Of a stretch of 64,000 nucleotides of DNA, positions 54,313 through 64,000 are shown piece after piece (the first letter of the stretch is position 1; each line of letters opens with the position of its first letter). Below the pieces are notes generated by a model. The model had not been told where the DNA came from and ran no database searches. It saw only the letters and a list, made by a program, of their open reading frames with translations. The stretch comes from Lentinula raphanica (Eukaryota; Basidiomycota; Agaricomycetes; Agaricales; Omphalotaceae), in assembly GCA_027919835.1 (NCBI GenBank), contig JANVFP010000019.1, forward strand, positions 1-64,000. The letters are read 5' to 3'. A program made the translations under genes and the position numbers.

Positions 54313-57300
54313 ATGGAACAGGGTTTAACAGAACCAAGCATGAACAATGCAACGTTACCTCTACCAGTCACAGAGTCCTCGTCGAAGATTCGTCGTCCTA
54401 GGTTCTATCCTCTCTCTTTCTTTCCTACTCTCATTTCCACCATTCGAACCAACCTTTCCGCGGGAACACCGCCGTCCAGCTCAACATCTTACGACGACCA
54501 CGGCGACCCACAACTCGATCAAAATTTAGATTTGCCAGATCCAGGGAATGTTGTAACCTCAGAAGAAGGAGATGGGTTCGTTTCCAAAGTGGTCGTCGAG
54601 CAAAGCTGGGGCAGCGGAACTCGTAGTAAACCACCGACGAGCGACAGCTCCCGGCCAACTTCACACGACCACAAGGAATCCAAATCCGGCGAAACTCCTC
54701 CAGACCAGATTGTGGTACAACCGGATGTTCGAGAAGTAGAAGCGGATGGAGTGCATAGCTTGTATCTAGCGTGCTTACTGCGAGTCTGGTTGAAAATCAA
54801 ACAATTTTTCTATCCCCGCCCTTCGACGTTGGAAGCGAGAAGAAGTATGATGAAGATGATTGGTATAGCAAGAAGGTTCTGGCACAGCTAGCGTCCATTT
54901 GGCTCATCATCAATCTCGCTTTGGGGTGTGTTTCTGTGCCGAGACCTTGGACGGTGATAGATTACATTTTCTATGCTGGGGTATGTGAGGCTGCTCTTCG
55001 AATCTGCCATTGCCACTTCTGACTTTTTGTTAGATTGCCCCAGTTTTTACCCTTCCTGTTTTTGTCATGATCATGTACAACTGGCCGCGCGACCGCCGAC
55101 TTTTCTATCAATTCTATGTCGTGTTTGCTCTTTGGATGTGGTACGCTCATCTTGTCTCATTATTGTTCTCACCCCTTGACTTTTGTTAATATCTCAGGCC
55201 ATTCGATCTCATACTCAACATGCGTCTATGTGGTTTCTACGATTCAAGGATAGCTATCATTCCTTGCAACGGGAAAGATTTCATCAACATACTTTTCTTC
55301 GCTACCGCCATGCAAGCTATAGGTTTGTTCGGATTGCGACTGGAACGGCTTCCTGCTGCAATTGCGGCCGCGGCTTGGTTTGTGGTGTATGTGTCATTCT
55401 CATCTCCTGTTACAGTCAGGACTGCTCGAGTACTCTTTTATGTTCCGTGTTTGGCTGCGCGAACTATAAACTGATCTCCTTCACTGTGTAATCCAGGTCC
55501 TGTGCGCTCATAATACCTGATCACCTCGTTTGGTGGAGATGTATGTCGTTGTCCCATATCTTTTCTTGTAGTTCTCACAAATTTTCAGCTGTAACGAATT
55601 TCGCAATCTTCCACATTTGTAAGCAAATCTTGGAACTGAATCGTCGTTCCTTATATCAAGTCTTGAAATTTTGATATAGTTCTGATTTGGGTCCATGAAC
55701 GCCGGGAAAGTGTGAGTTCCTTCTCTGAGTAGCAGGTTGTATCTTACCAATTGCGTAGTCAGAGCGGCGGCTCTACGCCATGAAGGTGCAAGTCAAGGTC
55801 CAATACAAAGCTTTGCAGCGTGCACAAGATGCCGAGAGAAGGATATCAGAGTCCAAGCACCGACTGACCTCGTGAGTTTCCCGAATCATTCCCTTCCTAA
55901 TTCCATGCCTTCACCCAGTGGCACATTTGAGGCTAACGATATGTACTGTCTTATAGTTATGTTTTCCACGAAGTGCGAGTGCCACTGAATTCTGCCCTCT
56001 TAGCTGCCCAGAGCATGGAAGTTTCAGGGACGGTCTCAAAGTCTCTTGAGATAGAGTTCGATGCGCTGATGGGTAGTCTGACTATGATGTCTCAAGGTGA
56101 ACTACCTCCTGTTTTCTCATTTGCGTATTGTGAACAACATTGACTCTGCAGTATTGAACGATGTTCTGGATTTCAATCGTTTAGATAGTGGTCAGTTTGA
56201 GCTTGTTTCAAAGGTGCGTATTTTCTGCTCCATACTCAGCATATTCATAGACCAACTTATGTGCCATCGCATCAGCCTTATGCATTTCACCAAAGTGCGT
56301 ATCAATCTCAATTCTTATCGATGTTACACCATCCTTCAGCATCGAGCACCCCATGCATTCATTTTCTCTTCGGAAGAAAACTCTCAGTACACATTCATTT
56401 CTCCGAAACACGATCTGACTTGATTTCTCACCCCAAACAGCGATCCGTTCACTATTCATACCTCTCCAGATGGCTACTGCTCAAAAAGGCCTAACGTTGC
56501 ATACTGAATTGGATCCCAATATCGACAAGGTCAGTCTTCCTTTTATCACAGTCTAGTCGCCTTCATGAAGTTTCTTCGTTTGTTGACCAGGTTGCCCGCT
56601 GTGCAGCTTATCGTGCCATGGGCGAACGTGAAGATGTGATACAGAGACATTTAAAAGAGCACCCGACGGTGGACGGAGTGGTTGTTGGTGACGAAGCGCG
56701 CTTCAGACAGATAATCACGAATTTCGCCAGGTGTGTACACCTCCTCATACCGCCCTCGGCCATGTATTCATGTGATTTGTAGCAATGCTTGCAAGTTTAC
56801 ATCAGAAGGAGGCACAGTTACGGTCAAGACTAAGCTAGTCACTCCGTGTATCCATGGTCCTCTCGTCACAGAAACAGAGAAGGACGATCTCAAAGCTTAT
56901 GATGAACTATCGGCTTTACGATTAGCGCAACACGATTACGATCACGCGAGTAATGATGACGGGACAATCGTTGTGAGGGTGGAAGTGACAGACACTGGGT
57001 GTGGAATCGAGGAATCTGAACTGACAGGCTCTAAGCTTTTCTGTGAGTTCATTAGAATACTTATTGTCAATTCTCGGAAACCGATGCATGATGTCTAGCT
57101 GCTTTCAACCAAACAGAACGTGGAAAGCAGCAAGGAGGAAAAGGGACTGGCCTGGGGCTCGCTCTTGTTCGTAACATTGTCAAACTCAGCGGAGGTCGCC
57201 TTGGTGTAAAATCGCAGTTCAACAAAGGTTCGACGTTCTGGGTCGAACTTCCCCTCGGTGTTGGCCGAAAGGCTTTGATTCCTTCTTCGCCTGGCATCAA

Positions 57301-58949
57301 CGTTATCGCGCGCGCCGATTCTCAATCGGACGGTTCAATGGGGTTGGATGTGGCCAAGGTCCGGGCAGCTGCTGTGCAAAGAGAGACGCATAGTAGCGAT
57401 GATGATAACAAAGGTCTTCCGTCTGAAGATTCATGTCCGATTCATGTGAGGACCAACAATACGCTGGTGAAAGTGGTCGACGCGGCTGCTTTGAAAGCCT
57501 CAGAAATGTCTTCGGTGATAAAAAGTTCAGATCTGATGCATAGCACAATCATGGAACAAAGTATGTAGCGACGATTTTACATGTGCAATGAGTGATATCT
57601 GGTTGACTTGCCCTTTCACAGATGGTCGGGTTGACCTAGTCGTTGATTCTCAGACTCCCAGTGTCCCGTTGGCTACTATAAGAGCCTCGCCGTCATTTGT
57701 CCCAACACCGACCACTTCCGATCTCTCCTTCTCGTTCCACTCTATGCACTCGAAAGGTACTCCTCAAAGCGAAAAATCGCAGAATCTATCTATCCGAAGT
57801 GGGTCTATGAATGGAGTTGTATCGAAGCCTTCGACTAGATATGACCTTGAAACATCGACTGGCTTAGGCGGGGATAAGCCTGCTCCGTCGTCAATCAATT
57901 CAGAAGCTACCACCGTAGAACCTACTGTACTCCTCAGCTCCGAAACACCCACAAATCAGCTTTCGTCAGTAACAGAAACCCAACCAACCCAACGACCAAC
58001 ACATATCCCCATCCCCGCTGCCCTTCATTGGGAACTTGCTCAATCTGATACATTACGATCTACAACTATATCTGCTGATACGCCTGATGGACCCGTTCCC
58101 ATTGCGTCACCTCTAACCCTCTTCGACGACTCTTTTTCTCGGTCAAATGGTTATAATGCCAACATCTATGACTTTGGTGTCACAAATATTTCCTTCAACG
58201 AAAGCACTCATTCTCATCATGCTAAGAACAACTCGCAATCGGATCTGAGTCCTGGACTCTCAGTCCTTGTTGTCGATGATGACGGGATTACAAGGATGAT
58301 GATGGAGCGGTTATTGAGGAGACAAGGTTGCGAGGTGACTACTGCAGAAAACGGGAGAATAGCGTTGGAGTTGATGTTAGGGGATGAATGGAATACAGAT
58401 ATTTCGGAAGTCGAGGAGGTCGTTCATCCAGTATCAGGGTTGGTCAGTGAAAATGAATCCAGAGTCGGCTCGAAATCGCGGTCACATTCAATCGGTCTTT
58501 CCGAGAGCACTCGAGCCAACAATATGTCAGAAGATTCTGACCAGTTCCTACAGCCAATGTCGTCAGGGCTTTCCAAGTTTGCTGTGGTGTTTCTAGATAA
58601 TTCCATGCCCGTGTTGAGTGGGTTGAAAACCATCGAGATTTTGAGAAGATTGAGGAGGAAGGATTTTGTTGTCGGCTTAACTGGTGAGCAGTTTTCTCGA
58701 ATTTCACACTGAAGGTCTAGCTTCATACGATTCTCATGCTTCACAGGCAACGCTCTCTTGACAGACCAAGACGAATATTTGCAAGCGGGCGTGGATATGT
58801 GAGTTTCTTTGTCATAATTCGGGGAGCTACGTTTGCTCACATTACCCTCTAGTGTTCTAACCAAACCTGTCATGCAAGATAAACTCCTCTATATTCTGAA
58901 AGAAGCAGATGCCAGGCGTCAACATCATCGCTCTTCATTACAAAATTGA
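54313..58949 (+). CDS. Membrane hybrid histidine kinase with C-terminal receiver domain
   Basis: The protein probably begins at MEQGLTEPSM (54313), followed by a disordered N-terminus. Hydrophobic membrane segments are spread over several small exons at 54890-55400 (VLAQLASIWLIINLALG; VFTLPVFVMIMYNW; FINILFFATAMQAIGLFGL). The HisKA H-box is FHEVRVPLN near 55966. The ATP-binding domain has RFRQIITNFASNACKF (N box), VTDTGCGI (G1) and GKGTGLGLALVRNIV (G2). The receiver domain has VLVVDDDG, the phospho-acceptor Asp in VVFLDNSMP, the Thr in VGLTGN and the Lys in VLTKPV, ending at 58949. All catalytic residues are present. Exact exon joins in the membrane part and at 56200-56530 are uncertain. The stimulus sensed is unknown. 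Confidence 0.88.
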
Positions 58950-59371
58950 TCACGATATTTTGTTGTGTTCAACTCCTCAAAATACTTCGCCGTGTACTTA
59001 TTAGTTCCGAAACCTAGGGGGCTTTCTTTTGCTAGAGTTTTCTTGTTGTATTTGTCGCATGCATATGGGACTACGTGTGTCGCACTTGCTTCTTGCTTAT
59101 CCTGACTCCTCTCGTATCAAATTCATTGCATGTATCTTTGCTAACTTGTCCACATTTCTGTGATGCTCATTGTGTTTTCATACCGTTATCATACGATGAT
59201 CATATAAATACTTATATATAAGTTGATTGCTACGCTTATCTAGTGTTGATGCTTGACTCTGGAGGGAGGACTTCATCTTTACACTTTTCTCAATCACAAA
59301 TTGCATTGCGTCAATAAAGTTATTGATGCAATATTTCTATGGTCATCAAATACTTTCAGTATTAGGCTATC
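58950..59371. other. 3'-to-3' intergenic gap
   Basis: AT-rich sequence between two convergent genes. I see no gene. Possible polyadenylation-type AT runs lie near 59205-59225 and 59310-59330. Confidence 0.4.
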
Positions 59372-62200
59372 CTAATTGACCAGACTGATGTTTATAGGTA
59401 GCTGGGGATGAGTGTCCTTCCCTACAACGGGGGCAGTGACACCGTTCATTTGCCAATAGATCTCGGAATCCCGTCCTGAAGGGTCAAAACGAAAATGCTC
59501 AATCAAAGTGGAAATGACAACCTCTATGGGAAAGATTTGTCAATTCTGATACATCAAATCCTTGAACTCGTTCTGCTACTCACTCATCTCTAGTTGCGAG
59601 AACTTGAACCCTCTAATGATAGATGAAGGTTATATTCAGAGACGATACTTGATAGATGATACTCACATGCAGGAACGACTACCGCCAATAAAAGTCATTC
59701 TAGCGATAGGGATAAACGACTGCCTCTTTTTGGAGAACGTCACTCACAAGTGAGAATATACTCCAGGAATACGTGCTTCCACCAATGCTTTCGGTAATGG
59801 AGAAAGCCATCTTTCGGGTTTCCACTCATGAGCGTCTGGAAGCATTGCACGGTAAGTTCGAATTCGTAGTCAGACAGTGACCTGACGTCGTCAAACTCTT
59901 ACCTTCGCCCCATAAATCAGGATTCCTGTTTGCATTGTAGATGGACACAATAACTGAGGCATTCTTTGGTACAACTACCTCGTGCATCTCAGTCCCATCT
60001 ATTCCTGTCACCGATTGATGAAGAGGGACAACTGTGTCCTGACATGCCCTGCCGTCAGCAGCAGCCTTTTAAATCAGTCCCAAACTTTGTACGTTGCTGA
60101 AAGACACTGACCTTCGAGTGACAATTGAGGCGGGAGAGTGCCTGATCGTACCGTATATGAGTAGGGCAATAAACACAGCAGTTCAAAACTTACAGACGAA
60201 GGGTTTCACGACAGACCGCGTCAAGGTATGACAAACTATTCAACTCCTCATACGAAAAGTTTCGTCCATCATTCTGACGCTTAGCCTCCATCAGCTCTTG
60301 TCGGAGTTTCTCCTGGACATCACAGTGCTGAGCGAGAAGATGCAGTAAATGAGCCATGGCACTCTAAGGAGAGTTAGTTTGTACACAAGAATTACCTATG
60401 AAGCTTACTGAGGTTGTGTCCATGGCAGCAAAAATCAAAGTACTACAATAGTTCCTCAGCTGTTCTCTTCTTTTCCATAATATCGGGCTTACTTCATCTT
60501 GAGCAAACATAAATACATGAAGACCGCAAAGTGCAAGTGACTGTCTCGGAATTACCTGTGAGATAACCTCTGTGTCTTCCAAGCGATCTTGTGCTGATGC
60601 TCTCATGTTTTCTTTCACTATGTAAGTAGATCCATGCATGAACATAAAGGAGTAATCATACGATATCATGCAATGGAACTCACTTAGAACACTGACCACG
60701 TCCTTTCCTCCACCAACTTGTAGAACAACTGCCTCGTCGCCCATCTCTAATGCACGTTTTTTGCCCTCGTAAATTGTCTGTGCAACATGGTACATATAGT
60801 CGACCATGTCTCGCAAGTGATGAAGGTCCCTCCAGGGTAAAAGATTAACTATCAGGCGACGAAATGACGGTGTACCAATCCAGGATATATAGGGAAGCAC
60901 ATTGAACTGCCAGAATTGTAGGCGTGCCATAGTTGGGCTGAAATCGTTTTGCGTCAGTTGGGGATCATCTTTCATGGGTGTTGATGGTACTCGCAGCAAC
61001 TCTTTGATGACTTTACTGTATGGATGTGCGGAATCCTCGTCTGTCAAAGGATCAAATGAATATCCTAAGCCAGCCTGTCCCATCAACTCCAGCGCCGTGC
61101 GGCCCATCCAAGATAGAATATCAACCTGATTGTACGATGAAGATGAACAATTTCAAGTCAAGACTGATGTATATAGACTCACCTCCTGAATTGGAGAATG
61201 ATTGTGGAGTCGCTTCGTGAGCGCATCCTTCAACTAAAAATTTGTGAATGATATTTCGACTGGAAGCTTAGTGTGCTCATTGTCTTAGTAGATACCTTCT
61301 CGGAAACTTCGTGGAAAGCCGGGACTAGCAGAAACGAAGCTGTTAGAATTTCCGCTTCGCAATGCAAAAAGCCGATCATTACTCATTTCCTTCATATGAG
61401 CCGCGGAGAAAACAGGTTGTAACATCTTTCGCTGTTTCCGATGACGATGTCCTGATCATTATCATGTATCATGCCACTAGGTACTGTCTTCTTTCAAAGG
61501 AGGGACATACCTAAGGTGCTTATCAGCCCATCTCCGAAGATGATGAGATTCCCTCTGTCAGTCCACAGGTGAGCGCGAATTGAAAGTCCAACATATCATG
61601 TAGTACGGACTCGATGAATCCATCGTCTTCCTCAAACATGTCCTGATCCTGAAAGCATGAATCTGGATTAGCAATAAGTCTGAGTCGGGTTGGATTTGGC
61701 ATACATACCCTGACTAGGATGGTGTGCATGGCCTTCGAATCGCAGGTATACAATGTTTGTGCCTATTGTTTCGATCGACTCTCGTCTTTCACTGCTAGCA
61801 AGAAGAGTGTAGATTACCCCATAAGGACCATGAAGACGTGCACTGCTTCCATCTACATCAGGGAGATTAGATGCTGTCCAAACCCCTGAGTCGCCGCAAG
61901 CTTTCCCTTGGCTTACATTTCTTAGCAAGGTTTTCATGGAACACCCAGGCATCAGGATTGAACACTTGTTGAAAATTCCCTGCAAACGTGGCATCAGCAT
62001 CTAGGACTCGGGGTCGGTTCAGGACATAGTGGTTCTGTACCTTTGAACCACGAAGGAGAAGGAGGACCAGGTATATTATTGAGTCCCATTGTAACGCTGC
62101 GCTTGCTAGCAGACAAAAATCGTCGCAATGTCAGAGCGATGACTGCCACGAAGAGAATTGCAAGCTGAAAGTTGACAGTAAGAAAGTCCATGTTACCCAT
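59372..62200 (-). CDS. Cytochrome P450 monooxygenase, many exons
   Basis: Starting near 62200 (MGNMDFLTVN), there is an N-terminal membrane anchor (FQLAILFVAVIALTL) and the proline hinge NNIPGPPSPSWF. The conserved parts follow in order on the minus strand: MGRTALELMGQAGLGYSF (61107), the I-helix LIFAAMDTTS (60420), the K-helix VCRETLRL with ExxR (60200), the NRNPDLWGEG region (59920), and the heme-binding FIGGSRSCMGF or similar, split by an intron near 59675. The last exon reads DPSGRDSEIYWQMNG to a stop at 59372. More than ten introns are needed. All P450 signatures are present, so it should be active. Endoplasmic reticulum location is inferred from the anchor. The substrate and CYP family are not assigned, and no other pathway gene is adjacent. 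Confidence 0.88.
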
Positions 62201-63684
62201 GTTAGCAAGTGGTGAGGGTAAAGAAAAGAGTTGTCATTCAGCGTTTTTATAGGAAAAATTTCACCTCAATATCACATGTAGAAGTAGTTATACGGGAAAG
62301 CAAAAAGAAACAGCATCATGGACGCTGAATAAGAAAGATAGGGCATATGCTATGGTGCCGTTCAGTCAATCGCAAGAAACGTCAAAAACGTTCAGTCAAA
62401 GGGCCCGAATCTTGTATCTGACCAAGAATTCCTGAGGATGTATGTCGTGTTTTCGCCCGATGAGAGATTCCAGAACTTCAGAAGCTTCTGACGGACGGGT
62501 TTGAATCAGTACCCGTCAGAATCAGCGAAGGGTATTGGCCAAATGAATGGATTGAGATTCCAGTCTCACCTCACAGCTTTCTAGTCAGCGGCCCTAGCCA
62601 GCCGCTGAGATCAGCACGAATTGTTCAGGATTAAGGATTGACTAGGATAATGTGGCCTAAGCACCCAGCAGAGGTGGGAGAAACACAATTTTGCCATATT
62701 GGAATGCCGCTAAAAGATATAGGAACCCACAGATTGACGAAATCCGGGAGTTGGAGGTTTGTATGATCCAGACAAACATGGAGTTCTCCACACCCGTAAT
62801 CAGTGTCGGAGTCCGCTGGAGGGAGAACTTTTAGTTAGAAATGTGATAACGATGAAAGTGAAGCAACAACTTGTGTCAGGCGGGGTCAACTCAGTAAATC
62901 GTGGAGCTGAGGGAGGATGTGGTGCCACAATTTGTGTTGGCTTTGTTCCGCGCTATGATAAAAAACTGAACGTGAACGCTGGCAGCAGACTTCTCCGCCC
63001 CATTAGTGTCGGGGTTATGGGTTGGCTCATACTATTGCTCGCAATATCTCCAAGCCCGATCTGCTGGTCTTAATAGCCTTCTGAGCGTCGAGGTCGAGGA
63101 CCAACTTTCCGATTCACTGTGATGACCGATCTTCCGGGAACTTGAAGTGGCTGCGAAGCATCGTATAAGACTTTCGCTCAGTCGCCTTGTCTGCGCATCC
63201 TGTATATATTTGCAGTCGCGTATGTATGTTGTGATTCCAGCTTTCTAATTTTGTCAGAAACATCAAGCGCAATTGGATTGAAGAGTACCATAACCCGTCA
63301 TAGAGATGTACCAGTTAGGAACAACGACGATTCAAGTAGCGATACGCTATGAACATTCAAAGGAATGGAATTCGCGATATTGGTATGGCGGAACATGACC
63401 CATATTTCGTTTCGTTCCGAGCAGCTAAGGGCAGTCATCAGAGGACCATTGGACTGGCGTAAGCAGGTCCGTATTGTTGAACAGGCTCTCAGTCAAGTCC
63501 AGAGAACACATAAGCGCCCACAAGCGGACTTAACGGACCTGCCGTACGTTGAATTGTGGCCGCGTTCCCTTATTCCGAGCTCTCTTTTGTACCACCATCA
63601 CCACCTGCACTGCTGTCGCCTGCATCTGCTGAACACTCACTCGGAACTATTTTGTTTCTATACTACGATTCTTTTTCATTCGTA
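62201..63684. other. Intergenic region without a clear gene
   Basis: Between the divergent P450 and the gene at 63685. One open frame (62759-63073, 104 codons) has no motif. Nothing else stands out. Confidence 0.4.
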
Positions 63685-64000
63685 ATGACTGGCGCCGAAG
63701 CACCACGCCAGCCGCAAGCATCGACGAGTATGCCGACAGATAAAGTGGATAATATTGAATATCACGACCACCCCGATGCCGGGCACGAAAAGGAGAGCAA
63801 TTCGCCTGAAGGATCTGGTGGACGTTCACCGGTATCGTCTCCATCTCCAAACATTGATGAATCTAGACCTGGTTAGTTTGGTATCGTCCTTGTACTCATT
63901 CAACGAATTCAAGCGCAATCCACTTGAAATTTAGAAAACAAAACATCAAGGAAAAGAGAACGTGAGATATCTGTCGAACCAGGTTCAATCTCTGCGTCGA
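63685..64000 (+). CDS. 5' end of a gene leaving the window; Ser/Pro-rich N-terminus
   Basis: MTGAEAPRQPQASTSMP begins at 63685. An intron (about 63872-63933) follows ESRP, and the next exon reads ENKTSRKREREISVEPGSIS up to the window edge. The Arg-rich KREREISVEP stretch resembles the N-terminus of fungal Ran-binding (Yrb2-like) proteins, but the defining domain lies outside the window, so this is only a suggestion. Confidence 0.55.

Overview
The window looks like nuclear DNA of a basidiomycete fungus, most likely a mushroom-forming agaricomycete. The evidence is many introns of about 50-65 bp with GT..AG ends, a Doa4-type deubiquitinase, a hybrid histidine kinase, a P450 with many introns, and the accessory gene families on the left (Ulp1 proteases, BAH/zinc proteins, a 2OG-Fe(II) dioxygenase). 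Exon joins marked 'phase-checked' were worked out by hand and give one uninterrupted frame. They are models, not transcript evidence.

Left island (about 0.1-19 kb). Four genes lie on the minus strand: an ATP-grasp-like protein (10961-14401), a 2OG-Fe(II) dioxygenase (8052-9594), a BAH/zinc protein (6447-7749) and a 1,950-residue Ulp1-like protein with internal repeats (132-6297). A fifth gene, a 1,148-residue Ulp1/C48 protease (14757-18994), is divergent from the first. All five models are intact. I see no transposase. The content resembles the accessory genes reported near KDZ transposons and TET/JBP expansions in mushrooms, but that link is inference.

Repeat-rich middle (about 19-26.4 kb). 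It holds tandemly duplicated tRNA-like genes, a CCCTCGTCGT-type minisatellite, a small three-exon gene, 165-bp tandem repeats and a 1.4-kb array built on the palindrome TGAGCTCA.

Central recombinase/helicase island (about 26.5-40.4 kb). One eight-exon gene (26659-32405) encodes a 1,783-residue protein that joins OrsD-type zinc fingers, a tyrosine-recombinase-like domain and a RecQ-like SF2 helicase. A diverged copy (33580-35472, minus) is cut off just before the recombinase active site. A second BAH/zinc gene and a 196-residue gene follow. Six short palindromic sites (TGCGTTTA, spacer, TAAACGCA; 31-32 bp) bracket these units. Three unrelated arrays of palindromic repeats sit between or beside the units, and a conserved E-box/TATA block lies beyond two of the sites. 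This cassette-like layout is the strongest candidate here for an undescribed mobile system.

Right side (about 42.4-64 kb). This is ordinary host sequence: a DUF726/TMCO4-like protein, a Doa4/USP8-like deubiquitinase, a membrane hybrid histidine kinase, a cytochrome P450, and the first exons of a gene that leaves the window.
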